45,383 nucleotides of DNA, from assembly GCA_900549375.1 (NCBI GenBank), contig URNY01000002.1, forward strand, positions 1 to 45,383, given 5' to 3'. The stretch is from an uncultured Bacteroidales bacterium (GTDB taxonomy: Bacteria; Bacteroidota; Bacteroidia; Bacteroidales; Muribaculaceae). Below the pieces are notes generated by a model that had not been told where the DNA came from, did no database searches, and worked only from the letters and a program-made list of their open reading frames with translations. A program made the translations under genes and the position numbers. Positions within the stretch are counted from its first letter, which is position 1; every line of letters begins with the position of its first letter. This document shows positions 15,789 through 24,946 of this stretch, in pieces.

Positions 15789-16812
15789 CATCATATCCTG
15801 CGCCAGTTTCGGATCTTCCGGATCGAGCGTTGTTACCGATTATCTTTCGGAATATGACGGCATAAAGGATCTCGGATCCTATGAATTCAGATTTCTTCAG
15901 GACTACATGGGCATCTCCACTCTCGAGGACGCCCTTGTCAGGACTCCCCACCGTCTGAATTCCGACATAGCTATCCAGAATTATATGCGATATGTCGACA
16001 GACAATCCGGGAATTTCATCCGCAGCCGATACAACAGCTTTTTCAACAACCGTTGGAAAGAGATATCCATGCGATATATCGAGGAACTTGTCGACATCAG
16101 CTGGCCCGGATATTGGGAGGAATATCAGATCACATCGCCAAAACTCATCTCGGCTTTCAGATACCAGGTCTTGCCAAGAATCCGACGTGCTCTGTCACTG
16201 AAGAAAAAATATATTGCGCATTATCTTCCCACACGACCGATGTATTTTTCATTTCCTTCGGAGGAGAAATTTCTCGAATGCACCCGTAGATATGTTCGCA
16301 ACCTATGTGCCGAGCTCGATCCCGACCATAGTTGCAGGTATATTATGTTCGACCAGCTGATGCCGCCGGCAGATATAGGTCGTTATGAACGCTATCTCGA
16401 CTCGGTAAAGACAATCGTGGTGGATCGTGATCCCCGCGATTATTTTCTGGAAAATGTTGTCCGGTGGGGTGAAAAATGGGTTCCTGCCGACATTGATGAT
16501 TTCATAAGATTATACCGCATGCAGAGGGAACAGGCCGCAATGTTCGAGGATTCGGAAAATGTGCGCCGCATCAGATTCGAGGACACAATCTTTCATTACG
16601 ACAGTTTTGAAAAACAGATGCAGGACTTCCTCGCCCTCGACCCCGCGGACCACCGACGCCCGCTTGAACGGTTCGACCCTTCCCGTTCAGTCCGAAACAC
16701 ACGCCTCTGGCTCAAACGAAATGCAGATATTGACCTGATCCACAAAATAGAAGACTCTCTCTCGGATTTCATCTATGATTTCGATTCCAATTCGGAATCA
16801 CTCAAATTTTAG
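15772..16812 (+). CDS. Putative sulfotransferase-family protein of the EPS locus
   Basis: This 346-residue soluble protein is not a glycosyltransferase. Residues 7-25 (IISCASFGSSGSSVVTDYL) look like the 5'-phosphosulfate-binding loop of sulfotransferases. TIVVDRDPRDYFLENVVRW (from residue 214) resembles the 3'-phosphate-binding motif in which RDPRD is followed by a conserved polar residue. VRRIRFEDTIFHYD (264-277) resembles the later family block. The expected activity is transfer of sulfate from PAPS to a sugar. The first Lys/Arg normally seen in the 5' loop is not obvious, so this could be a diverged or non-sulfating relative. It overlaps the GT4 upstream by 17 bases and is 10 bases from the GT2 downstream, so it belongs to the same transcript. 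Confidence 0.6.
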   Translation: MNQKYDIISCASFGSSGSSVVTDYLSEYDGIKDLGSYEFRFLQDYMGISTLEDALVRTPHRLNSDIAIQNYMRYVDRQSGNFIRSRYNSFFNNRWKEISMRYIEELVDISWPGYWEEYQITSPKLISAFRYQVLPRIRRALSLKKKYIAHYLPTRPMYFSFPSEEKFLECTRRYVRNLCAELDPDHSCRYIMFDQLMPPADIGRYERYLDSVKTIVVDRDPRDYFLENVVRWGEKWVPADIDDFIRLYRMQREQAAMFEDSENVRRIRFEDTIFHYDSFEKQMQDFLALDPADHRRPLERFDPSRSVRNTRLWLKRNADIDLIHKIEDSLSDFIYDFDSNSESLKF

Positions 16813-16822
16813 AGTTTTTCTC

Positions 16823-17791
16823 ATGAACGATACTTCCCTACAGCCTAAAGTCAGCGTCACGGTGCCCGTCTACAACACCGAACAATATCTCCGGGAATGC
16901 CTCGATTCTCTCGCTTCCCAGACTCTCGACGAACTGGAGGTGATAATAGTAGACGACGGGAGCACCGATTGCAGTAATGCCATTATACGCGAATACTGCA
17001 CCCGTTATCCTAATTTTCGGTTTATTGAAAAGGAAAATGGAGGATTGGCTTCCGCACGTCAGGCCGGTCTGGAGGCCGCCCGGGGAGAATATGTGATTGT
17101 CTGCGATTCGGATGACTGGACCGATCCCGACATGTATCGCATCCTTTATGAAGAGGCGATACGTCAGAACGCCGATATTGCCGTCTGCGGCATGTATGCC
17201 GAATATGACAGCGGAAAGAGAGTGCCCTTCAATTCTTTTGTAGAGGATACCGACGGCATCGCCGACAACGACCGTCTGCTTGCCGTTGCCCCGGGTATGT
17301 CGTATACAAAACTCGTGCGCCGTTCCCTCTTCCACGATTCGGATGCATCCTATGAAGATGGAATCAATATGAGCGAGGATGTGCTCATTTTCTTTAAATT
17401 ACTTAGAAGCAAACCGCGCATAGCGCAGGTAAGGAAATATCTCTATCACTGGCGACGGGTCTTCGCAGGCAAATCATACACCAATTCCATCAAGATGCGG
17501 CATGTCAGGCAGATGCAGTTCACATACGATTGGATTAAGGAGAATTATACTGACCGGATATATTCCGGTATCATCCGGCAAAGGGCTATCGACATCGCTT
17601 TCGCTTGCCTGCGGACAACCGATTTCGAGCATTCTTACCTTCGCGGATTCATGCGGTCTGAACTTTCATGGAAAAATCTTCTCTACGGGAATATAGGGCT
17701 CAAAAACCTTGTCGTGGCATCGGCAAAAAGCCTCCCGGCCTCTTTTGTGCGCTTTATGGTGCGAAAACTTTATCCGCTCTTCTATAAATGA
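16823..17791 (+). CDS. Family 2 glycosyltransferase (EPS locus)
   Basis: This 322-residue inverting GT-A enzyme starts with VSVTVPVYNTEQYLRECLDSL. It has DDGS at residues 44-47, NGGLASARQAGLEAARGEY, and the metal/nucleotide motif DSDD at 95-98. These are standard for GT2 enzymes that add single sugars in capsule and O-antigen assembly. The ATG at 16823 is chosen over an upstream in-frame codon at 16775, which lies inside the sulfotransferase gene. The gene ends 12 bases from the converging split GT4. Confidence 0.87.
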   Translation: MNDTSLQPKVSVTVPVYNTEQYLRECLDSLASQTLDELEVIIVDDGSTDCSNAIIREYCTRYPNFRFIEKENGGLASARQAGLEAARGEYVIVCDSDDWTDPDMYRILYEEAIRQNADIAVCGMYAEYDSGKRVPFNSFVEDTDGIADNDRLLAVAPGMSYTKLVRRSLFHDSDASYEDGINMSEDVLIFFKLLRSKPRIAQVRKYLYHWRRVFAGKSYTNSIKMRHVRQMQFTYDWIKENYTDRIYSGIIRQRAIDIAFACLRTTDFEHSYLRGFMRSELSWKNLLYGNIGLKNLVVASAKSLPASFVRFMVRKLYPLFYK

Positions 17792-17803
17792 TTCCACGGC
17801 TTC

Positions 17804-18367
17804 TCAAAGCCCCGTTTCTTGCTGAAGGAGCTCGTCTATCACCGTTTCGTATGCCTTGATCACATCACGTACATCGAATTTTGCCTCCGCGATTTCCCGA
17901 GATTTGGCACCCATCGCATCGACCTGAGACTCATCAAGCGTCATGAATTTTTTTATAGCCGCCACCAGCGATTCAACATCGCGCGGTTTGCACAGGAAAC
18001 CGTTGCCCCCATCTTCCACAACTTCTCGACATCCCGCGATATCCGAGGTGATTATAGGTTTGGACATTGCAGTGGCCTCCATCAGCACGCGCGACATCCC
18101 CTCATGATACGACGGAAGAATCACACAATCCGACGCACGCATAGTATCCCTGACATCTTCCACCTCTCCCAGATATTCAATAAGACCGTTTCTCTGATCT
18201 TCCATTATTCTTTCTTCCGTGACCGGCTGAGGATACTGCGTATCGATCTGTCCCAACCATTGGAATTTGCACGCCGCTCCTTCGCGCTTCAATATCCGTG
18301 ATGCCTCTATCAGCTCGTTGTATCCTTTATCGTAAAGAACTCTGGCTATTGTCAGGAATGTCTTCAT
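17804..18367 (-). CDS. Family 4 glycosyltransferase, C-terminal half (split gene)
   Basis: These 187 residues are the C-terminal Rossmann domain of a GT4. They open with MKTFLTIARVLYDKGYNEL, and continue with FQWLGQID, IEYLGEVEDV, CVILPSYHEGMSRVLMEATAMSKPIITSDIAGC (EX7E motif) and GFLCKPRDVESL. The N-terminal domain is the adjacent ORF upstream, in a frame one base away: its TGA (18369-18371) is separated from this ATG by a single base. The break falls in the linker between the two GT-B domains. It may be a frameshifted pseudogene, a base-calling error, or two coupled subunits. Confidence 0.7.
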   Translation of the reverse strand: MKTFLTIARVLYDKGYNELIEASRILKREGAACKFQWLGQIDTQYPQPVTEERIMEDQRNGLIEYLGEVEDVRDTMRASDCVILPSYHEGMSRVLMEATAMSKPIITSDIAGCREVVEDGGNGFLCKPRDVESLVAAIKKFMTLDESQVDAMGAKSREIAEAKFDVRDVIKAYETVIDELLQQETGL

Positions 18368-18368
18368 A

Positions 18369-18914
18369 TCATTTAAACTTTTCTAAATTCACGCCCTCTC
18401 CTCCGGGCAGCAGCACAACCCTCTCTTGCGGCAGAATGTTGTTGTTTTTCACATAATCATAAATTTCCTGATTCAATACGAATACACGTTCGGGGATTTT
18501 CAACGCCGTCTTGAATAGCATTCTGGCAACTTTGCTCTTCATGTCGTTGTGCTGAAAAGCATACCCAAGTCCTGTTATCATTGCCGTGGCCGGGACATTC
18601 CTGATTTTTGCAGCCAATACCCCATATATATTCGGCTTTATCGTGTAATGGAAGATAAGATCGGGCTTCTCCTTCTTGTATATTTTCATCAGCTGCAGGA
18701 ATAAGCGAAAATCGCTGAAAGGATTCATTCCTCCCCGGCTCATTCTTATTGGTATGAATTTGAAAGTATTATTCCCCATTTCCGGATCGGGACGACGGTC
18801 TTCCGGAGCGACTATGACAACCTCATAACCTTTCTCCTTTAAAAAATATGACACGACATCTCTTCTGAAAATAAGAAAAGTCCGTAAGGAATTGCTACAA
18901 AATAAAATTTTCAT
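18369..18914 (-). CDS. Family 4 glycosyltransferase, N-terminal half (split gene)
   Basis: These 181 residues form the acceptor-binding N-terminal domain of a GT4. They include MKILFCSNSLRTFLIFRR, VVIVAPEDRRPDPEM, HYTIKPNIYGVLAAKIRNVP, MITGLGYAF and the closing ERVVLLPGGEGVNLEKF, which in intact relatives leads straight into the donor domain. Here the frame ends in AAA TGA, and the donor domain restarts one base later in the +1 frame. With the C-terminal half the total is 368 residues, slightly short of the roughly 380 typical of the family, so a few linker codons may also be missing. It is the last member of the minus-strand EPS arm, 197 bases from the EpsG-like gene. Confidence 0.7.
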   Translation of the reverse strand: MKILFCSNSLRTFLIFRRDVVSYFLKEKGYEVVIVAPEDRRPDPEMGNNTFKFIPIRMSRGGMNPFSDFRLFLQLMKIYKKEKPDLIFHYTIKPNIYGVLAAKIRNVPATAMITGLGYAFQHNDMKSKVARMLFKTALKIPERVFVLNQEIYDYVKNNNILPQERVVLLPGGEGVNLEKFK

Positions 18915-19111
18915 AAAAATCCTGTCTGAAAGGCACTTCGGTCAATATTCGCTGCCCGATTCCTGCTATGATGTTACGGCCGCTATGCGTCTTTCTTTTT
19001 TACTAACGTTACAATCGTTTTTTTCTTATAATTTGACTTATTATTTTTTTAACATTACTTCACATTAAACCGAATCTTCTGAACGGTGCATTGAAATTTG
19101 TTTACAAATCA
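18915..19111. other. AT-rich gap in the EPS locus
   Basis: This 197-base gap is much richer in A and T than the flanking genes, with several T and A runs around 18991-19060. It contains no convincing ORF, tRNA or insertion-sequence ends. A 14-base perfect palindrome (ATTTGT/TT/ACAAAT) lies at 19096-19109, just past the EpsG-like stop. No exact TAnnTTTG box oriented toward the split GT4 was found. Confidence 0.5.
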
Positions 19112-20266
19112 TCATAATACAACATGTTTGTAAGGCATGATTCCGTCAAGATACATATATTCCGTGAAATATAAATACAGACGGACAAAAAGATATGCTG
19201 CGTATGTCCATCCGATTGCAATCGCGGCAACCTCACGCCGCTTACGCAACTGCCATATCACGTACGGCACGCATAACACGTAAACCACATTGAAGTATAC
19301 CAGCGACCTTCCTAACATCTCGACCTTATAGCTCATAACTCCGATAAAAAGCGCGGCAAGCGTATAGGTCAGGAGCATGTCCAGATATTTCGAAGCCGGA
19401 AGCACTCTCCGGGCATATAGCCAGAGAAGTATCAGAGGAAGGTTGATCGCGTATTGCATCATTCCGATCTCATTGCGCATCATTCCTTTCTCCAGATATC
19501 CCACATACCTTGAGAATATCGGAATCATCGAAAGTATCGACAGACTCGAATATCCTATAAAAAGGAGCAAAGCGAAGACAACCCAGAACCAGAATTTGTT
19601 TTTTCGCCAGCATAGGAAAAGAAGAAACGGTATGAACACGAGCAGCGAGGAGAAATGTATCAGCACCGTCAAACCGTTTATGATCGCATATTTCCCATAT
19701 TTGCCGGCAAATATATATTTAGATGCCCACAGCAGGATATTGGCCGCAAGATAAATCCTCACAAGATTATAGCTCTGAAGATAAAACATGCAGCCTATCG
19801 CTAAAACTGCCAGTCCCACGCTGATTTTCCCGGAATTGTCGATAACAGCCCGATATTGAAAATAAACCGATAGCAACGAAATTATACATATTCCCACAAG
19901 AGCATCCGGAAATATGTAATGAAGCATCTTGTTGAGAAACATGTAGCCCGGCTCGAAACCAGTGCGGACATACAAGTAATCATCCGGTTTTTCATATATT
20001 CTCCGATACATGTTGAGGTCTACTCCTACATCGCGGAATGCCATGAAAAGCCATAATATCACAAAACTCGCGAAAATCAGCGCGAGGCTCAGCTGGCTTT
20101 TTCTCACCTCTCTATTGCGGGGATCACGATAACATGTAATGAATTTCGATTGAGCGAAAAATGACAAAAGAGAAGTGATCACAATAATAGCGATATAAAG
20201 CCATATCGTGTCATCGTCCCATTTATAGGCCGCCCCCTTGTAATATTCACTTAACGATTCAAACAT
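19112..20266 (-). CDS. EpsG-family membrane protein, probable EPS polymerase (Wzy-like)
   Basis: This 384-residue polytopic membrane protein has about ten hydrophobic helices. Its EpsG-type blocks are FRDVGVDLNMYRRIYE after the second helix, GFEPGYMFLNKMLHYI, and RIYLAANILLWASKYIFAGKYGKYAIINGLTVLIHFSSLLVFIP. EpsG proteins act as polymerases of lipid-linked repeat units on the outer face of the inner membrane. Its place, 21 bases after the flippase and inside a cluster otherwise lacking a Wzy, supports that role. Polymerases are poorly conserved, so the linkage formed cannot be predicted. Confidence 0.82.
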   Translation of the reverse strand: MFESLSEYYKGAAYKWDDDTIWLYIAIIVITSLLSFFAQSKFITCYRDPRNREVRKSQLSLALIFASFVILWLFMAFRDVGVDLNMYRRIYEKPDDYLYVRTGFEPGYMFLNKMLHYIFPDALVGICIISLLSVYFQYRAVIDNSGKISVGLAVLAIGCMFYLQSYNLVRIYLAANILLWASKYIFAGKYGKYAIINGLTVLIHFSSLLVFIPFLLFLCWRKNKFWFWVVFALLLFIGYSSLSILSMIPIFSRYVGYLEKGMMRNEIGMMQYAINLPLILLWLYARRVLPASKYLDMLLTYTLAALFIGVMSYKVEMLGRSLVYFNVVYVLCVPYVIWQLRKRREVAAIAIGWTYAAYLFVRLYLYFTEYMYLDGIMPYKHVVL

Positions 20267-20287
20267 CTTTCTCTGCTCTCGAAATTT

Positions 20288-21667
20288 TTATTCTTCGATT
20301 TCCTCTCGGCTGCAATGCCATTCTTTCTTTTTATCAACAAATACCAGATAATTCCACGCACTTAGAATAACCCGCAATGCAAAATATCCCGCGGCTATTC
20401 CGACCGCGCCGAAATATTTCCCCAGAACTATCGTCGAGACTCCGCACGACACCGCGCCTACCAGAGAATTCACCAACAACGGCTCCCGCTTGTGACAACG
20501 AAGATATGTGGCCCAGCAGTTGCCTACCTGGTTTGCCAATATAGCCCCGCTCATGAAAAGCAGAGGCCAGAACGGCAAAAAACGCTTTGCCAGACTCAGT
20601 CCGGCGAAATCCATTATTTCGACAAATGCAATAAACAAGATCAGCAACATAGCGCATATTGCGGTAAGTTGCAAACCGATTCTATGGAAAATTCTGTCAA
20701 GTTCTCTAAAGCGTTTCAATGCGATCATGTTCGACAACAAGGGAACCTTGGTGTCGATCCAGCTCGATGCGAACGCCGATATTCCGTTCAGGGCGGCAAG
20801 CGTCATGCCCATCTGTCCGGCCGCTACAGGACCCGATGTTGCGAATAGCACCGGATTGAAAAGCTGAAACACGAAATAACCGCTCGCCCAACTCAGAGAT
20901 ATGCGCCACTGATATGGAAAAATCTCTTTAGCGTAATTCACCTTTTCGACAACCGCCACTTTCCAGAGATCTTTCAATGGCTTGAACAGCCCCTCTTTCC
21001 AGAGCAAAACGCATGCACATAGAAAAGACACAGAATAGCCAATTCCCACGACATATAGCCCGAGTCCGCAAAGAAGCCCTGTCCATATCGCAAGAGGCAT
21101 CAGCAGCTGCTGCCAGAACACTATTTTCGACACTTCAGTAACTTTGTCAACTCCTTTCAGGAGCGCCAATATCACCGACAGAAAAAGATTCAACGCCGAT
21201 ATGGCCGTTACGAGTAGCCAAGGAGTCATCCATACCGAGCTGTCGGCATTAGGCGAATACCTGTTGAAAAACCAGAAGCCGGCGCCAAGAATAAATACCA
21301 TATAGAGCACCGAGGCAGCGGCATACCATTTGACACTAAACCTCAACAGATGCGCGAGGCGCGACATATTCTTCTCCGAACCGCTCTCTCCCTCTTTTAT
21401 ATGAGCATACTCATGTGAGACAAATTGAGTGATGATATTGGTGAGTCCGAGTTCGAAAAAAACCTGAAGGGCCACTATGCTCCCGAATGTGAAATAGAAT
21501 CCCTGCTGCTCTTCCGACAGACAAAGAGAAATGAAAAAAATACTCACTACTCCGGAGACCGCGGCCACTACCCTGCTGCCTGCACTGTAAGCCACAGCCT
21601 TGTCTATTCCCGTCAGACTGGCAATACGGGCGAGTTGTCCCTTTATCGGATGTGCACTCTCGTTCAT
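20288..21667 (-). CDS. Polysaccharide flippase (Wzx/MOP superfamily)
   Basis: This 459-residue protein has 12 or more predicted membrane helices in the pattern of the MOP/PST flippases, with an early FYFTFGSIVALQVFFELGL segment and paired helices throughout. It would move the undecaprenyl-diphosphate-linked repeat unit across the inner membrane. The first about 25 residues are polar and cytoplasmic. It lies between the CpsB-like phosphatase (49-base gap) and the EpsG-like polymerase (21-base gap), the usual order in Wzy-dependent loci. Confidence 0.87.
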   Translation of the reverse strand: MNESAHPIKGQLARIASLTGIDKAVAYSAGSRVVAAVSGVVSIFFISLCLSEEQQGFYFTFGSIVALQVFFELGLTNIITQFVSHEYAHIKEGESGSEKNMSRLAHLLRFSVKWYAAASVLYMVFILGAGFWFFNRYSPNADSSVWMTPWLLVTAISALNLFLSVILALLKGVDKVTEVSKIVFWQQLLMPLAIWTGLLCGLGLYVVGIGYSVSFLCACVLLWKEGLFKPLKDLWKVAVVEKVNYAKEIFPYQWRISLSWASGYFVFQLFNPVLFATSGPVAAGQMGMTLAALNGISAFASSWIDTKVPLLSNMIALKRFRELDRIFHRIGLQLTAICAMLLILFIAFVEIMDFAGLSLAKRFLPFWPLLFMSGAILANQVGNCWATYLRCHKREPLLVNSLVGAVSCGVSTIVLGKYFGAVGIAAGYFALRVILSAWNYLVFVDKKKEWHCSREEIEE

Positions 21668-21716
21668 CTCTGTCAGATTGCTCGTTCAGCTCTTTCGCAA
21701 CCGGCCCTCCCGTGCT

Positions 21717-22442
21717 TTAATGTATCCGCGGATTTGCCGCCACTTCTTTCAGACGGCCGAGAGCTTCCGTTTTTTTAGGCGACTGTCCAAGACAATGCTC
21801 AAAAAAGCTGAGACGGTGAAGATCGCTGCCGCAGAGATCGATCATTCCCTCTTTCAGAAGCCACTCTCCTTTCTTGCGTGCCTGTTCTCCGTAGCCTCCC
21901 ACGAGCGACATCAGGTTGGTCTGAAACAACAGACCCCGCTCTTTCCATTTCAGATAATCTTCCTCCTCCATGTAGCGGTAACGCTCCGGATGGGCAAGCA
22001 CGGGGGTATAACCCGCCGAAAACACTCCTTCGATCATGTCGTCCATGCCATAAGGAGGATTCATATAACTTGTCTCTACAAGAAGATGATTCCCCTCTTC
22101 CCCTATCGGCAGAAACTCGTTCTTCCCGAGTCGTTCCTCAAAAAGGGAATCAAGCATATTCTCCGATGCCAGCCGCAATTCTATCGGGCCGCCATAAGCC
22201 TCCTGCAATTCTGCGAATCGTTCGCGCAGGGATTCCGGTGTGTTCGGATAATCTTCCATCACATGCGGCGTCAGCCACACGCGCCCCACTCCGAGCTCTT
22301 CATAGCGATGCAGAACGTCGAGTGAATCCTGAATCTCTCGGATCCCGTCGTCAACGCCGGGAAGTATATGCGAATGCCAATCGGTGAAGTTCTTCAACAA
22401 CCCCGATTCGCCAAGTTTGTCTGCTCTTTTGAATGGCCACAT
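21717..22442 (-). CDS. CpsB/CapC-type tyrosine-protein phosphatase (PHP domain)
   Basis: This 241-residue PHP-fold metal-dependent phosphatase carries the opening motif DWHSHILPGVDDG (His23, His25). Further metal-ligand blocks are WLTPHVMEDYPN, LVETSY, PVLAHPERYRY and CGSDLHR. Family members dephosphorylate the tyrosine-rich tail of the Wzc-type autokinase and so control chain length and export. It sits 37 bases after the kinase gene, the expected partner. Confidence 0.92.
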   Translation of the reverse strand: MWPFKRADKLGESGLLKNFTDWHSHILPGVDDGIREIQDSLDVLHRYEELGVGRVWLTPHVMEDYPNTPESLRERFAELQEAYGGPIELRLASENMLDSLFEERLGKNEFLPIGEEGNHLLVETSYMNPPYGMDDMIEGVFSAGYTPVLAHPERYRYMEEEDYLKWKERGLLFQTNLMSLVGGYGEQARKKGEWLLKEGMIDLCGSDLHRLSFFEHCLGQSPKKTEALGRLKEVAANPRIH

Positions 22443-22479
22443 AATTCTATCTCCTCTAATCTATCCTTTTTATCCTTTC

Positions 22480-24906
22480 CTAATTGCCATAGTAGCCGCG
22501 ACCATAAGCCTGCGAACGGCTGTTGCGTCCGTCGGTGCCGTTCAGCACGATGCACATCTGCTTGAACGAGCGGTTCTGATACAACGCATCGATCTCGGCC
22601 ACATCCTTGCGGTCCAGAAGTCCGGCACGAACCACAAATACCGTGCGGTCCACATATTTCTCCACAATGCGGGTATCCACCACCACATCCACCGGCGGGC
22701 AGTCGATAAATACATAGTCGTATGCCTCGCGGGCTTCGTTGAGCAATGTGCCGATGCGTCCGTTGTCGAGGAGCTCCGAGGGGTTCGGAGGCCGATGGCC
22801 GATAGGAAGCACAAACATTCCCGGATGATCGGCGACAGATTTCACGAGACCCTGCCAGTCATCCGTATTTCCTGTCAGATAGTTACTCAGACCGCGTGAG
22901 GGCATTCCCACAAACTGCGACATCGAGCCGTGACGCAAGTCGCCGTCGATCACGAGCACACTCTTGCCTTTCAGCGCAAACGAGGCCGACAGGTTGAAGG
23001 AGATGAACGATTTGCCGGACCCCGGATTGAACGAGGTCAGCATTATGATATTACTGGATTTATCTTTATCCTGGGCAATCATGAAGTCGATGTTGCCACG
23101 CAGAATCCTGAACGATTCGCTGATGGCATCGCGGCTTCCCTCTTTGACGGCAGGAACCACTTTCTCAAGCTGGCGGGAACTCTTCTTACGGTTGCCACCG
23201 ATGAACTTGCCGAGTTTCGTCTTCAGGGTGTTGTGACCGACATATGGGATCTCTCCGGCGAAGGGGGCAGCCATCCGCTCGAGATCCTTGCGGCTCCTGA
23301 TCTTGGTATTGGAAGCCTCCGCAAGATAAAGAGCGGCTCCCGGAACGCAGAGTCCGAGAAGGAATGTCACAACCAGTATCATCTTCTTGTTGGGCGACAC
23401 GGGGCTGAGTTTTCCTGTCGGAGGTGTGATGATGCGGGTGTTCGCCGCCGTGAATGTCTGCGACAACTCATTCTCCTCCCGTTTCTGCAAGAGGAAGATG
23501 TAAAGCGACTGCATCACTGTCTGCTTGCGCTCGTATCCGATCAGATGCTTGGCCTGCGAGGGAGTGGAAGAGAGTTCCGATTTCGCTATGCCTTTGGCTC
23601 CTTTGGAATTGCGCAACGCTGCCTGTATCGATACAACCTCGTTGTCGACACCGCGCGTTATCGATTCGCGCATACCGGCAAGACGCGCATCCATATCGGC
23701 CACAATCGGGTTCTTCTCCGATGAGTTTTGCACGAGATTGTTGCGTTGAAGCAAAAGATTGTTATAGGCCGATACCTGCGATTCTATCTGCGCGTTGGCT
23801 GCGCCGGTATTCATCGGTATCACTTTGTCGGAATTCGCCGGATTCGACAGATATTCCTTCATGTAGGCCGCCATCGTAAGTTGGTTGGTCAGAGCAAGGA
23901 TATTTCTGTCAAGCTCCGCCGCAGCCTCGATATTCACTTTGGCCGAAGTCCAGATGTCGGGGGTGGCGTTCTTCTGCTTATAGCCGTAGATATCGCTGTC
24001 GACATTTCCCAATTCCTGTTCGAGAATAGCCAGACGCTCATCGATAAAATGCGATGTGGCCACCGATATCTTATTCTTGTCGTCGACCCAGTTGCGGTTA
24101 TAGACTTCCACCACGGTGTTCAGAATATCCACCGCACGTTCTGTCGAGACATCCTTTATGCTGAGGTCAATCACGTCGGCATCTTTGTCGGCCATGTCGC
24201 CATGAAGCTTCGCGCTGTAGCTCTCGATAGCAGATTGCATTCCCGTCCGCCACACAAGTATCTCTTTCGGACTGTTCTTGACATTCCTGAAGCTGGATTG
24301 ATAGCGGTCGTTGGGAGTTACAAGCACCGAACCGAGGGGCGTTTTCACAGGAACTCCCAATTTACCTTTCACAACCTCGTCGGATTTGATTTTCTCTGTT
24401 TCTGTCCTGGTCCGGAATTTCGTAAGCTCGAAGCCTCCTTTCCCGTCAAGACGTAAGGACATCGAAGCACCCTGCTGCTCGTCAAGATCCGCGAAGTTCA
24501 CAACCACCGGTTGCGTCTTGCCGTAAAGCGTCACATTATGGAACATCCCGGGAGACGCATAATTCATCTCGAGATCAAGCTGTTTCACCACATCGGCCAT
24601 TATGGCAGGCGAAGTGAGCGATATCAGCTCATTGTTCACTTTCGTGTTCGAAGCCACCAGACCCATCGATGAAAAGGCACTGCTTATATCCGCGGTGCCT
24701 CCTCTCTTCTGGTCTTTGATAAGTATCGACATCGATCGTGAATATACCGGCTGTTGACGGAGTATATAGAAAACTCCTATGCCGCAGAAAAAAACTATCG
24801 AAAGCAGGAACCATTTCCATTGCCGCAGACAGCTTGCAAAAAAATCCTTGAGGGAGAACACCTCCTCCTGCGGAGTGTTCTTGGCGTCTTTGTTGTTTTC
24901 CTCCAT
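22480..24906 (-). CDS. Polysaccharide co-polymerase and tyrosine autokinase (Wzc-like)
   Basis: This 808-residue inner-membrane protein has a first helix at about 32-50, a Wzz-type periplasmic domain, a long coiled-coil region (about 270-460) and a second helix near 505-525. The cytoplasmic BY-kinase domain has Walker A within NPGSGKSFISFNLS (about 627-640), Walker A' VLVIDGDLRHG and Walker B YVFIDCPPVD. The C-terminal tail holds Tyr801, Tyr805 and Tyr806, a short phosphorylation cluster. It cooperates with the Wza-like lipoprotein 40 bases upstream and with the CpsB-like phosphatase downstream to control polymer length and secretion. Confidence 0.94.
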   Translation of the reverse strand: MEENNKDAKNTPQEEVFSLKDFFASCLRQWKWFLLSIVFFCGIGVFYILRQQPVYSRSMSILIKDQKRGGTADISSAFSSMGLVASNTKVNNELISLTSPAIMADVVKQLDLEMNYASPGMFHNVTLYGKTQPVVVNFADLDEQQGASMSLRLDGKGGFELTKFRTRTETEKIKSDEVVKGKLGVPVKTPLGSVLVTPNDRYQSSFRNVKNSPKEILVWRTGMQSAIESYSAKLHGDMADKDADVIDLSIKDVSTERAVDILNTVVEVYNRNWVDDKNKISVATSHFIDERLAILEQELGNVDSDIYGYKQKNATPDIWTSAKVNIEAAAELDRNILALTNQLTMAAYMKEYLSNPANSDKVIPMNTGAANAQIESQVSAYNNLLLQRNNLVQNSSEKNPIVADMDARLAGMRESITRGVDNEVVSIQAALRNSKGAKGIAKSELSSTPSQAKHLIGYERKQTVMQSLYIFLLQKREENELSQTFTAANTRIITPPTGKLSPVSPNKKMILVVTFLLGLCVPGAALYLAEASNTKIRSRKDLERMAAPFAGEIPYVGHNTLKTKLGKFIGGNRKKSSRQLEKVVPAVKEGSRDAISESFRILRGNIDFMIAQDKDKSSNIIMLTSFNPGSGKSFISFNLSASFALKGKSVLVIDGDLRHGSMSQFVGMPSRGLSNYLTGNTDDWQGLVKSVADHPGMFVLPIGHRPPNPSELLDNGRIGTLLNEAREAYDYVFIDCPPVDVVVDTRIVEKYVDRTVFVVRAGLLDRKDVAEIDALYQNRSFKQMCIVLNGTDGRNSRSQAYGRGYYGN

Positions 24907-24946
24907 TTGGGAAATTTTGGGAATTAAGAGGATTCTTGGGAATTAA

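Noticed and set aside
22930..23724. Plus-strand ORF of 264 codons opposite the Wzc-like kinase
   Set aside because: Shadow of a gene whose kinase motifs are all intact.
24906..24946. Three TTGGGAA repeats between the kinase and export genes
   Set aside because: Short, AT-rich, low-complexity spacer without structure or known function.
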